Below, piece by piece: positions 18,018-26,899 of a stretch of DNA of 64,000 nt. The DNA is taken from positions 62,001 through 126,000 of the forward strand of contig CACNEB010000001.1 in assembly GCA_902619375.1 (NCBI GenBank), in the 5' to 3' direction. Source of the stretch: an uncultured Alphaproteobacteria bacterium. Lineage in GTDB: Bacteria > Pseudomonadota > Alphaproteobacteria > HIMB59. The notes beneath the pieces were generated by a model. It was not told the DNA's origin, made no database searches, and worked only from the letters and a program-made list of their open reading frames with translations. The position numbers and the translations under genes are program-made. Numbering within the stretch: position 1 is the first letter of the stretch; each line of letters opens with the position of its first letter.

Positions 18018-18992
18018 ATGACGCAGGATATCAACAGTCGTTTGGTAAAGTTTAATGAGCTTGTTCCTAGTAAAGTTCCTTTTGTAGAAGGGAAACTTAA
18101 AGGGCATCAAGATAGACTGAACTATTCTATAGTTGGCCCTGGAGTGAGCGAGGATACCAAGCAAAACGTCAAGATAGCTGAAGAACATGGTTTCAATATC
18201 GGTGCAGTAAGTGCCGCTCCAATGAACGGATCGGGACTCCATAGCCACACTACTGCAGAAGTATTTTTGATATTTTCAGGCTCTTGGCGCTTTTATTGGG
18301 GCACAGATGGTAAAGAGGGCGAAGTAGTTTTAAACAAAGGAGATGTTGCTTCATTTCCCACTAATATGTTTCGAGGATTTCAAAATGTTAGTGACGAAAA
18401 TGCATTAATATTTGTTGTTCTAGGAGAAAATGATCCGGGCGTGATAACGTGGACACCAAAAGTTTTAGAAAAAGCAAAAGAGTCTGGAATGGTTTTATTA
18501 AATGATAATACCTTAGTTGATCTTGATAAGAATAAAATTCCAGATGGAAAAGTTGCCCTTGAACCTATTAAAGAAAAAGATCTAGACTCTTTTGATCATT
18601 ACACTTCTGAAGAAATCGAAAAATATGTAATACGTTATGAAAATAAGGATAGATATTTAAAAGATGATGAGCATTATGACTCTAATTCAATTTTAAATTA
18701 CCTTGACCATTTTAATGTTCATAACAAAGATTTTGAGCCAAACATAGACCATAACACAGGTTTTGGTTTGACGATGTTAAAAGGTAATAATGCTCATATT
18801 CATCCGTACACATTAAAAGAGTCTGAAGTTTATTTATGTTTAGAAGGTGAATGGGAAGTAACCTGCAATGATCAAAAAACCATAATTGGACCAAACGACT
18901 CTTTCTCGTCTCCCAGAGGATCAAATAGAAGTTTAAAAAATATTAGTAATCAAGAAGGAAGTATCTTTATTATACGACAAAAAAACCTCTAA
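18018..18992 (+). CDS. Bicupin protein
   Basis: 324 residues with two cupin barrels. Barrel 1 has metal ligands H75, H77 and E81 in GLHSHTTAEVFLIFSG. Barrel 2 has H260, H262 and a glutamate in AHIHPYTLKESEVYLCLEG. With both metal sites retained, a dioxygenase, isomerase or similar metal enzyme is plausible, but non-catalytic bicupins also exist. It starts the plus-strand operon and ends 2 bases before the next SnoaL gene. I could not match it to a named enzyme. Confidence 0.8.
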   Translation: MTQDINSRLVKFNELVPSKVPFVEGKLKGHQDRLNYSIVGPGVSEDTKQNVKIAEEHGFNIGAVSAAPMNGSGLHSHTTAEVFLIFSGSWRFYWGTDGKEGEVVLNKGDVASFPTNMFRGFQNVSDENALIFVVLGENDPGVITWTPKVLEKAKESGMVLLNDNTLVDLDKNKIPDGKVALEPIKEKDLDSFDHYTSEEIEKYVIRYENKDRYLKDDEHYDSNSILNYLDHFNVHNKDFEPNIDHNTGFGLTMLKGNNAHIHPYTLKESEVYLCLEGEWEVTCNDQKTIIGPNDSFSSPRGSNRSLKNISNQEGSIFIIRQKNL

Positions 18993-18994
18993 TA

Positions 18995-19966
18995 ATGAAA
19001 GGTTTTGATAATAAATTTTTAGATCTACCAGATTATATATTTAAAATAACATATCAAATTTGGGAAAATAAAGATGTTGAGTCAATTAGAGACTATTATG
19101 CTGAGGGTATTCCAGTTAGATCTCCAGACGGTGTAATATATGGCCCTGATGCTGTAGTGAAGGCTACTTATGCCACTTTGAATGAATTTCCAGATCGACA
19201 GTTATTAGGCGAAGATGTTATTTGGATTGGTAATGAAGAACACGGATATTTATCATCACATAGAATTTTATCTAAGGCGACGCATTTAAATGATGGTATT
19301 TATGGAAAAGCTACTGGTAAAACTCTCAAGTATCGAGTAATAGCTGATTGTGCTTGCAAGAATAACAAGGTTTACGATGAATGGCTTGTAAGAGACCAGG
19401 GTGCTATTGTGAGGCAGTTAAACATTGATCCTAAAAAACATGCAGCAAATGTAATTGAAAATCAAGGCGGTAAAGATAAATGCCCAGCTCCCTTTAATAA
19501 CAATACCTCACATGAAGTAAAATATATACAAATACCGATCTCAACAAATAATACCGGAATAGATTATGCTAACATTTTAAAGGAAATATTTAATAATAAT
19601 TTTAACATAATAGATAAAGTTTATGATCGATCAGTCAATCAAGAACAGCCTGGAGGCACAAAAGCATTAGGGGTAGATGAGGTAAAGAGTTTTTGGTCTT
19701 CACTAAGATCTATGTTTCCGGATTCAATATTTAGAGTTGAACATGTAAGCTATTTAGAGGAAAAAAATGAGTATAAAAAGGCATCCATTAGATGGTCATT
19801 AGAGGGAATTCATTCAGGACCCGGATTATTTTCTGATCCTAGTAATGCAAATGTTCATATAATGGGAATATCTCAGGCTGAATTTGGTCCAAGAGGGATC
19901 AAAAATGAGTGGGTTCTGTTTGATGAAACAATAATTTGGAAACAAATTTTATTAAAAACTGGATAA
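18995..19966 (+). CDS. Two-domain SnoaL-like protein B
   Basis: 323 residues with two SnoaL-like domains, about 10-150 and 185-320. The N-terminus FDNKFLDLPDYIFKITYQIWENKDV is clearly paralogous to FEKQYKNIIDYIVRITYSIWEEKNI in the 22.9-24.0 kb gene. Domain 1 keeps GIYGKATGKTLKYRVIADCACKNNKVYDEW, and domain 2 has RWSLEGIHSGPGLFSDPSNANVHIMGISQ, the same layout as its paralogue. No signal peptide. The start is 2 bases after the bicupin stop and the RraA-like gene follows 3 bases after its own stop, so it is in the middle of an operon. Function unknown. Confidence 0.78.
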   Translation: MKGFDNKFLDLPDYIFKITYQIWENKDVESIRDYYAEGIPVRSPDGVIYGPDAVVKATYATLNEFPDRQLLGEDVIWIGNEEHGYLSSHRILSKATHLNDGIYGKATGKTLKYRVIADCACKNNKVYDEWLVRDQGAIVRQLNIDPKKHAANVIENQGGKDKCPAPFNNNTSHEVKYIQIPISTNNTGIDYANILKEIFNNNFNIIDKVYDRSVNQEQPGGTKALGVDEVKSFWSSLRSMFPDSIFRVEHVSYLEEKNEYKKASIRWSLEGIHSGPGLFSDPSNANVHIMGISQAEFGPRGIKNEWVLFDETIIWKQILLKTG

Positions 19967-19969
19967 CAA

Positions 19970-20671
19970 TTGAAACTACTAACAAAAACAGAAAAGAAAA
20001 TAATTGAATACATTAGAAATTTTGACACTCCAACTATCTCAAATTCACTAGAATTATTAGATCCAACTCTACGATCAAAAGGACACACACAAAAAACAAT
20101 GCATTGTCTAAATCCGAGTTTAAAACCAATTATTGGTTTTGCCAAAACAGCGATTATTACATCCAGAAAAAAGAAAAATACAAATATAATAAAAAATAGA
20201 GATAAATATTACGAGTATATGTTCGAAGGAAACTACCCTAAGATTTGTGTTATCGAGGATAAGGATAAGACAAATACAATTGGTGCATGGTGGGGTGAAC
20301 TTAATGCATCTATACATTTAAATTTTGGATTTGTTGGAGCTATAACAAACGGAGCAATGAGAGATTTACAGGAGATAAATAGAAAGTTTCAAATATTAAG
20401 TGGTGAAATAAGAGTAGGGCATGGATACAATCAAATTCATAAAATTAATTGCAATGTTGATATTTTTAATATGAAAGTAAGACCTGACGACCTTATTCAT
20501 GCAGACATACACGGTGCTGTTATAATAAAAAGAGACTTTTTAATTGAATTACCATTGGCCATTAAAAAAATGATAAAAAAAGAAAAAATAATTTTTGATT
20601 TCTTAAGAAAAAATAAAAAATTTTCGAAAAAACAATTCTTAGATAAGTATAAACAATTTATCAATTCATAA
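19970..20671 (+). CDS. RraA-like aldolase/decarboxylase family protein
   Basis: 233 residues of the RraA/HMG aldolase family, whose catalytic members cleave 4-hydroxy-4-methyl-2-oxoglutarate-like compounds to pyruvate or decarboxylate oxaloacetate. The family core is seen as GAWWGELNASIHLNFGFVGAITNGAMRDLQEI; R131 and D132 are the conserved catalytic-site pair. The start is TTG with an operon gap of only 3 bases. The lysine-rich C-terminal tail is an oddity. In this cluster it probably performs a retro-aldol or decarboxylation step near the end of a catabolic route. Confidence 0.8.
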   Translation: MKLLTKTEKKIIEYIRNFDTPTISNSLELLDPTLRSKGHTQKTMHCLNPSLKPIIGFAKTAIITSRKKKNTNIIKNRDKYYEYMFEGNYPKICVIEDKDKTNTIGAWWGELNASIHLNFGFVGAITNGAMRDLQEINRKFQILSGEIRVGHGYNQIHKINCNVDIFNMKVRPDDLIHADIHGAVIIKRDFLIELPLAIKKMIKKEKIIFDFLRKNKKFSKKQFLDKYKQFINS

Positions 20672-20676
20672 TTATT

Positions 20677-21807
20677 ATGGCATCTAAAATTTTGACAACA
20701 CACGTTGGTAGCTTACCAAGATCCAAAGAACTATCAGAATATCTCTTTACCAAGGATAAGGGTGAAGAATACAACAAAAAATTATTTGGAAATATTTTAA
20801 GCTCAAATGTTGAACAAATTGTAAAAAGACAACTTGAAGTTGGGTTAGATTTCATAAGTGACGGTGAGATGAGCAAGATTAGTTATGCTACTTATATTAA
20901 GGATAGAATTGATGGTTTTTCAGGAGAAAGTGAACGAAGAGCACCTGCCGATTTAGACGATTTTCCAGACTATAAGGAAAAGTTAGCTATTAGTGGAGGA
21001 ACACCTACTTATTCAAGACCATGTTGCACCAATGAATTAAAAATAAAAGATAATTTTTCTTTGTTAAATGATATTGAAAATTTTAGCAACGCCTTAAAAA
21101 AGTATGGTCATGCAAAAGCATTTATGAATGCAGCATCACCGGGTGTTATTAATGTTTTTATGCCAAATAAATTTTACGCTAGCGATGATGAATATTTAAA
21201 TAAACTCTCTAGTATTATGGCAAATGAGTATGAACAAATTACTAATGCAAATATTCATGTTCAATTAGACTGTCCAGATTTAGCACTAGCTAGGCATATG
21301 AATTTTAAAGATCTATCTGAGGAGGATTTTTTAAAAAAAGCTGAAATGCAAATTGAGTGTTTAAATCATGCTTTAAAAAACGTTGATATTGAAAAAACTA
21401 GAATGCATATTTGTTGGGGTAATTATGAGGGGCCACATACTCATGATATAGCTCTAAAAAAAATATTACCTATAATTTTAAAATCAAAAATTAAATATTT
21501 TCTAATTGAGTCATCCAATCCTCGACATGCACATGAGTGGAAAGTCTTTGAAGAAATTAAATTACCAAAAGATAAAGTGTTAGTACCTGGTGTAATTGAC
21601 TCTACATCTAATTTTGTAGAACACCCAGAAGTAGTAGCTGAAAGATTAATAAAGTATTCAACAGTAGTACCTAAAGATCAATTAATGGCTGGGACTGATT
21701 GTGGTTTTAGTACTTTTGCAGGTTTTGGAAAAATTGATGAAAATATTTGTTATGAAAAGCTTAATGCATTAGTGGAGGGTACTAAACTCGCTTCTAAATT
21801 TATTTAG
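20677..21807 (+). CDS. MetE C-terminal-like zinc methyltransferase/thiol transferase
   Basis: 376 residues corresponding to the catalytic half of cobalamin-independent methionine synthase. All four zinc ligands are in place: H244 and C246 (MHICWGNYEGPH), E278 (IESSNP) and C342 (GTDCGFST). The N-terminal THVGSLPR and SDGEMSK are typical. Single-domain relatives include small methionine synthases and epoxyalkane:coenzyme M transferase, which has almost the same length. Since it lies inside a catabolic cluster and not a methionine locus, the substrate is open. It overlaps the end of the convergent SnoaL gene by 8 bases. Confidence 0.8.
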   Translation: MASKILTTHVGSLPRSKELSEYLFTKDKGEEYNKKLFGNILSSNVEQIVKRQLEVGLDFISDGEMSKISYATYIKDRIDGFSGESERRAPADLDDFPDYKEKLAISGGTPTYSRPCCTNELKIKDNFSLLNDIENFSNALKKYGHAKAFMNAASPGVINVFMPNKFYASDDEYLNKLSSIMANEYEQITNANIHVQLDCPDLALARHMNFKDLSEEDFLKKAEMQIECLNHALKNVDIEKTRMHICWGNYEGPHTHDIALKKILPIILKSKIKYFLIESSNPRHAHEWKVFEEIKLPKDKVLVPGVIDSTSNFVEHPEVVAERLIKYSTVVPKDQLMAGTDCGFSTFAGFGKIDENICYEKLNALVEGTKLASKFI

Positions 21808-22804
21808 AATTTTCATTTTTATTTCTCTCAAGTAAATCAATACCCACACATTTTAAAAAATGAAGATGATCAATCAATATCCAATTTTCTGCTATTTTAT
21901 CTCCATCTCTTCTATAAAGGTCAACAACTCTCATCTCCCCTATAAGATCTGTGTCTTGTTTGAAACCCATGTAATTACCTTTTGGTTTCATTTTTAAATT
22001 TGGCCAACCAAACCACCCACCATAATTGCCCTCTGAGTTTTCAAGTATATGTCCGGAGAAATCAATAAAATCTAGATTATCCTCAAAAGGGCCCGTGTGA
22101 CCTTTTAAATAACCTTCATAGGTATATGATGCACCAATACCCCCAGGTCCCCACCATATCATGTCCTCATGCCAGTCTTTATGTAGATCTTGAATTGTTG
22201 TCCTCAACCCCTCACCAATTAATCGATTTGCCATTCTCATTATAAGGTCAAGAGTTTTCTTTCCTTCTATTTCACTTTGTTTATCAAAACATAAACCCTG
22301 ATGTGTTTTAGGCCCTGGATTAAAGCCAATCATCCCCGTTGACTCTGGGACAACTGATAAATTTAAATGTTGCATAAATTTTAAAATGTCTAAAAAAAAA
22401 GCACCTTCTTGTATTTTGTTATCCTCTACTTTATAAAACTCGCAATACCATAACATTACAGTTTTAAAATTTGGTTGAATGTCAAAAAAAGGAAAATTAA
22501 AACTTCCAAGCAAATGTCCCATATTCACAACCCATTTTGAAGAATGATTATCAACTAAATTTGTGCCAGCATAAAAGATATCCATTCTTCTTTGGATAGG
22601 CTTAAACGATTTTTTTATAGGAAACCAAAATTTTGTTGCAAATTCTTCAATGCCTATTATTTCGTTAAAAGGATGCGTACATTTCATATTAAAATTATTA
22701 GATGTGTACTTAGAAATTATTTCAATTAAGTTATTTTCACTAGCATTATCAACTTCATTTATAAAATTTAATACTAATGATTTTTCTTTCTGAAAATCAG
22801 ACAT
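21800..22804 (-). CDS. Two-domain SnoaL-like protein C
   Basis: 334 residues, domains at about 8-125 and 170-325. It is a paralogue of the 369-residue protein at 16.8-17.9 kb: both have W-x-G-P-x-GIG in domain 2 (here DMIWWGPGGIG) and end ENWILIDHLHFLKCVGIDLL. The linker between the domains, with PGPKTHQGLCF, parallels [10 protein letters not shown] in the paralogue. It is encoded alone on the minus strand, convergent with the MetE-like gene. Function unknown. Confidence 0.78.
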   Translation of the reverse strand: MSDFQKEKSLVLNFINEVDNASENNLIEIISKYTSNNFNMKCTHPFNEIIGIEEFATKFWFPIKKSFKPIQRRMDIFYAGTNLVDNHSSKWVVNMGHLLGSFNFPFFDIQPNFKTVMLWYCEFYKVEDNKIQEGAFFLDILKFMQHLNLSVVPESTGMIGFNPGPKTHQGLCFDKQSEIEGKKTLDLIMRMANRLIGEGLRTTIQDLHKDWHEDMIWWGPGGIGASYTYEGYLKGHTGPFEDNLDFIDFSGHILENSEGNYGGWFGWPNLKMKPKGNYMGFKQDTDLIGEMRVVDLYRRDGDKIAENWILIDHLHFLKCVGIDLLERNKNENSK

Positions 22805-22899
22805 TAGTCTAATTATAATACAAAAGAAAAAATAATAATATTCATTTTATATAAAATCATTGCTTTGAATTTTATTTAATAGTATTAGTAAATTTATTC

Positions 22900-24039
22900 A
22901 TGAAAAAAACTCTAATTAAAGATTTAAAACCAATCCCTTTAAAAGATCATCATATGCCAAAAAATTTTAATATCTCTCTTAAATCTTATGGTGGAGGTGG
23001 TAATGCTAAATCTTTAAATCCAAACCCTAAAAATTTACCATTTCAGTCAATGCGAGGATTTGAAAAACAATATAAAAATATAATTGATTATATTGTCAGA
23101 ATTACTTACAGCATATGGGAAGAAAAAAATATTGGCTATATATACGATACTTATAGCCCAAAATGTCGTGTTTGGGATGAACTTGGATTGCAATTTGGAT
23201 CTGAAAAAATTGTCTCTGATACAGTTCATACTAATAACGCCTTCCCGAATATTCGATTATATGCTGATGAGGTAATATGGGCAGGAGACGACAAAACTAG
23301 TTTTCATACTTCACACAGAACTATAATTACAGGCACTAATACGGGTTATAGTAATTTTTCCAAACCAACAGGTAAATCAGTTAGATTGTTCTGTATTGCA
23401 AACTGTGTAGCAAAAAATAATGAAATATATTACGAAAATGTTGTTTATGATACTGCAGGTTTAATAAAACAATTAGGCTTAGACTTAAATGAAGTAGCAA
23501 AACAAATTGCTAATAAAGGAAATATTGGTCCATTTGCTCCTGATTTTAGAAATTCAAAACCCAAAAGAAATATTAAAAAGTTAAAGCCTATAAGTTTCGC
23601 TATACCTGATAAAATAAAAAACATTAGAGAATTTGTGCATGCAGTTTTTGATACTATTTGGAATAGAAGAAATTTTTCTGCTATTGATAGCGTTTACACA
23701 AAAAATATTAAATTTGAAGGCTCAACTAGTCGAAAATTTATTGGAATACCTAAGCTTAAACATTTTATTATCTCATTAATTGCATCATTTCCTGATCTTG
23801 CACTTAGTGTTGAAGATCTATATTGGATGGGAAATAGTAAAGATGGTTATTTAGTTTCAATTCGTTGGGGTGCTGTGGGAACTCATAAAGGAAATGGAAT
23901 TTATGGTAAACCATCTAATAAAGAATGTTATCTCTGGGGTATTACACAATGGGAAATTAAAAATAATAAAATTGTAAAAGAATGGACTGGTTTCAATGAA
24001 TTGGCAATCTTAATACAAATTTTAGGGAAAAAAAAATGA
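22900..24039 (+). CDS. Two-domain SnoaL-like protein D
   Basis: 379 residues with a basic, probably disordered 50-residue N-terminal extension (GGGGNAKSLNPNPKNLP) before two SnoaL-like domains at about 55-205 and 240-375. Domain 1 contains SRIFKP-like KPTGKSVRLFCIANCVAKNNEIYYEN; domain 2 contains GTHKGNGIYGKPSNKECYLWGITQWEI. It is paralogous to the 19.0-20.0 kb protein throughout, including the ITYxIWExK segment. It overlaps the single-domain SnoaL gene by 4 bases. Function unknown. Confidence 0.78.
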   Translation: MKKTLIKDLKPIPLKDHHMPKNFNISLKSYGGGGNAKSLNPNPKNLPFQSMRGFEKQYKNIIDYIVRITYSIWEEKNIGYIYDTYSPKCRVWDELGLQFGSEKIVSDTVHTNNAFPNIRLYADEVIWAGDDKTSFHTSHRTIITGTNTGYSNFSKPTGKSVRLFCIANCVAKNNEIYYENVVYDTAGLIKQLGLDLNEVAKQIANKGNIGPFAPDFRNSKPKRNIKKLKPISFAIPDKIKNIREFVHAVFDTIWNRRNFSAIDSVYTKNIKFEGSTSRKFIGIPKLKHFIISLIASFPDLALSVEDLYWMGNSKDGYLVSIRWGAVGTHKGNGIYGKPSNKECYLWGITQWEIKNNKIVKEWTGFNELAILIQILGKKK

Positions 24040-24455
24040 ATATAAATGAAAATAAAATACTGTTGCAAAATATGTACGATGCTTTGAATGCACAAGATTT
24101 AGAGGCACAGCATAAATATTGGAACGATGATATGATTTGGCATGGACCTCCAGGCTTTGGCGATATTCACGGTATTGAAAATTTTAAATATAAGGTTCTC
24201 AAACCTTTTTATGCAGCGTTTCCAGACTATCATGTAAAAAATGATATTGTTGTCGCAGAAGGTGAATGGATAAGTGCGACGGGTTATTTAACTGGAACTC
24301 ATAGCGGTACTTATCTAGGAGTAAAACCAACTGGAAAGTCAATTAAAATGCAGTTTTCTGACTTTTGGACAATTAAAAATGGTAAATTTATGGATAATTA
24401 TGTAATGGTCGATAACCATGGTGTTTTTGAACAAATGGGTCTTAGTTTTAAATAA
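24036..24455 (+). CDS. Single-domain SnoaL-like polyketide cyclase/ester cyclase family protein
   Basis: 139 residues and the closest to the canonical SnoaL family in this window. It has HGPPGFGDIHGIENF, FPDYHVKNDIVVAEGEW, GYLTGTHSGTYLGVKPTGKSIKMQFSDFW and the terminal DNYVMVDNHGVFEQMGL. It would be a one-barrel protein, probably a dimer. The W-HGP-GFG motif is shared with domain 2 of the two-domain proteins A and C, which suggests a common origin by duplication. The ATG overlaps the previous stop (ATGA). Last gene of the SnoaL cluster. Confidence 0.85.
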   Translation: MNINENKILLQNMYDALNAQDLEAQHKYWNDDMIWHGPPGFGDIHGIENFKYKVLKPFYAAFPDYHVKNDIVVAEGEWISATGYLTGTHSGTYLGVKPTGKSIKMQFSDFWTIKNGKFMDNYVMVDNHGVFEQMGLSFK

Positions 24456-24564
24456 AAAAGAATATCATAATAATTTCCGCGACCATTTCTCTTACATTTT
24501 AATTTTGTTTTATTTAGTATAGTTTTAAAAATAACTTTTTATTAACAAAAAGAAGAGGAAATAA

Positions 24565-25800
24565 ATGAAAAAACTAATAATAGCCCTATTGATCTCTTTT
24601 GCATCTACTAGTGTTTTTGCAGGTAGCCATTCACCTTGTGGTGTAACAAGCGGTTCAATAAATATATTAGCTAACGAATTTACTACATACAGAATTTTTA
24701 TGGATGAAGTAAAAAGTTGTGCTGGACCAGATGCGGATTTTAATGTCACGCACTCTGTTGACCATAATAAATTACAAGTAGCTGCTTTATCAGCAAACCC
24801 TGCTGAATTTTCAGCAAAATTAGTTACTAATGGTTCAATTACACCTTTAATGAATGACGGTTTAATTCGTCCACTAGATGATTTAGTTGCAAAATATGGG
24901 TCAAACTTAAATGATAACCAAAAGATTACAATTGATGGTAAGATTTATGCTGTAGCTTTTATGGCTAATGCACAACATCTTTGGTACAGAGAGAGTATTC
25001 TTAACGATTTAGGCATAGCTGTTCCTTCTACTTATGAAGAAGTAATTGCTGCTGCTGAAAAAATTAAAGCAGCTGGAGTAATGGAAAATCCATATGCAGG
25101 AGCTTTCAAATCGGGATGGAATCTTGGTCAAGAGTTTGTAAATATGTATCTTGGTCATGGTGGTGAGTTTTTTATATCAGGTACTGCACAACCTAACGTG
25201 AATAATGAAAAAGGTGTTGCAGCACTTAATGTTATTAAAAAATTAACTGAGCTAAGTAATCCTGACTTTTTAACACAAGATACTAATGCTGTTAAAGAAG
25301 AATGGGAGTCTGGTAATGTTGCATTAATGCATATTTGGAACTCAGGTGCAGCTTCTTTACTTGATGACGAAGGTGATCAAAATATCAAAGCTGATACACG
25401 ATTAGCACCTTCACCAACTGTGGGCGGTGGAAACAAGCCAGCAACTACTTTGTGGTGGGATGGAATTGCAATTGCAACAAATACATCTGATGAAAACGCA
25501 GAGTCCTCATTTAGAGCTTTGGTTGGAGCCGCTTCATCAACTGATTTAGCAAATAACAACCCAAATGCTACTGTTTGGTTGATTAAAGGTTACACACCTG
25601 GCGATACAGCAGGGCCTGTTGTTGACGCAGCAAGTAGAGGCACAACACCTTACCCTAGTTTTCCACACATGAGCTTAATGCACGGTGCTTTAAGTACAGA
25701 ACTTGTGGAATTTCTTCAAGGTAATGAGTCAGCCGAAAAAGCATTAGCTGATGTTGAAGCTGCTTACATAGCTAAGGCTACTGAGCAGGGTTTTTTATAA
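24565..25800 (+). CDS. Extracellular sugar-binding protein of a CUT1-type ABC transporter
   Basis: 411 residues, with a signal peptide MKKLIIALLISFASTSVFA followed by GSHS. It has family-1 solute-binding features: WYRESILNDLGIAVPSTYEEVIAAAEKIKAAG (typical hinge segment), WESGNVALMHIWNSGAA and the C-terminal EKALADVEAAYIAKA. AGAGGAAA-type purines before the ATG give a usable ribosome-binding site. The ligand is not visible; the downstream genes suggest a glucoside such as glucosylglycerate or glucosylglycerol. A 13-bp hairpin separates it from the permease genes. Confidence 0.88.
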   Translation: MKKLIIALLISFASTSVFAGSHSPCGVTSGSINILANEFTTYRIFMDEVKSCAGPDADFNVTHSVDHNKLQVAALSANPAEFSAKLVTNGSITPLMNDGLIRPLDDLVAKYGSNLNDNQKITIDGKIYAVAFMANAQHLWYRESILNDLGIAVPSTYEEVIAAAEKIKAAGVMENPYAGAFKSGWNLGQEFVNMYLGHGGEFFISGTAQPNVNNEKGVAALNVIKKLTELSNPDFLTQDTNAVKEEWESGNVALMHIWNSGAASLLDDEGDQNIKADTRLAPSPTVGGGNKPATTLWWDGIAIATNTSDENAESSFRALVGAASSTDLANNNPNATVWLIKGYTPGDTAGPVVDAASRGTTPYPSFPHMSLMHGALSTELVEFLQGNESAEKALADVEAAYIAKATEQGFL

Positions 25801-25822
25801 ACCAAAGCTAATTAATTCTATT

Positions 25823-25852
25823 AAGTGTGGAACTTAGTAAAGTTCCACACTT
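25823..25852 (+). terminator. Perfect 13-bp hairpin between binding protein and permease genes
   Basis: AAGTGTGGAACTT pairs with AAGTTCCACACTT around the loop AGTA, followed by TTATTAC. It lies just after the binding-protein stop and before the permeases of the same operon. The usual meaning of such a hairpin is partial termination plus 3'-end protection, keeping the binding-protein message more abundant than the permease message. Confidence 0.7.
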
Positions 25853-25870
25853 TATTACAAAAAAAATATA

Positions 25871-26899
25871 ATGCCTCACAGAACTTTCTTTTGGTTTATT
25901 TTACCTACAGCTCTGGCAATGATTTTGTTTATAGGTTTACCAATTGTTTCTAGTTTCTTTCAATCCCTTCATATTGAAAATGAACAGGTTCTTATGGAGG
26001 TGGAAAATTGTGATCCATTTGGGTGTACTACAAATGTTAGAGTAGATGTAGAAGCTACAGAAAAAATAGAGGCTGAAAATCCTTTGGGAAGATTTAATGG
26101 CTTTGGCACTTATACTGATAGAAATCACTTAGCTTTTGATGAAATAGAAGAGGCATGGGATAACACGTCATCAATAGGTGAATTCAAAGATATTGTTTTA
26201 AATCTTCCTTTTTATAAAGCATTATTATTTACATTAACATTTTGTTTTGCTGTTACCCCACCAGTGATAGTATTAGGTTTTATAGTAGCTTTAAGTGTCA
26301 ATACTTTAGCAAAGAGTCTAAAAGGTCTAATTGTATTTGGTACAATTTTACCAATGATTGTAACACCTTTAATTGGTTCTTTAGTATTGTTTTGGATGAT
26401 TGACTCTCAAGGAATAATTGGAGCCAGTATCCAAATTCTTTTTGATGACCCTAATTTGTCTTTAAAAGCCTCGAGTAATTTAACATGGATAACCTTAATT
26501 ATTTATGGAATATGGCATAATACTCCCTTTGCTTTTGTTGTTTTTTATGCAGCCTTGCAGACTGTCCCACAAGATCCTTTAGAAGCAGCCTACATTGATG
26601 GTGCAACAAGATTTGAACGCGTTCGTTTTATCGTTATTCCTCATCTATACCCTGTGGCTACTTTCATAATGCTAATCTGTTTAATGGATAATTTTAGAGT
26701 ATTCGAACCTATTATTGGTTTTTCTGCCGAGGGTGTAGCTCAATCATTATCATGGATGATTTATCAAGACTTAAGAAATGAAAATAAAATGCTTTTTGGA
26801 TCTGCTGGAGCCACGTCAATGTTAACTATATTAGGAATAGCTTTTTTACTTACACCTGTACTAATTAGAACTTGGAAAGAATTTAAAACTGAAAGATAA
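25871..26899 (+). CDS. CUT1 sugar ABC transporter permease (MalF-like)
   Basis: 342 residues of inner-membrane permease. The cytoplasmic coupling loop EAAYIDGATRFERVRFIVIPHLYP is the EAA motif that docks with the ATPase. The first membrane helix (FFWFILPTALAMILFIGLPIV) is followed by a hydrophilic insert of about 80 residues, probably periplasmic, with a CDPFGC pair of cysteines, and then the permease core. MalG-like follows immediately (TAA then ATG). Confidence 0.88.
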   Translation: MPHRTFFWFILPTALAMILFIGLPIVSSFFQSLHIENEQVLMEVENCDPFGCTTNVRVDVEATEKIEAENPLGRFNGFGTYTDRNHLAFDEIEEAWDNTSSIGEFKDIVLNLPFYKALLFTLTFCFAVTPPVIVLGFIVALSVNTLAKSLKGLIVFGTILPMIVTPLIGSLVLFWMIDSQGIIGASIQILFDDPNLSLKASSNLTWITLIIYGIWHNTPFAFVVFYAALQTVPQDPLEAAYIDGATRFERVRFIVIPHLYPVATFIMLICLMDNFRVFEPIIGFSAEGVAQSLSWMIYQDLRNENKMLFGSAGATSMLTILGIAFLLTPVLIRTWKEFKTER

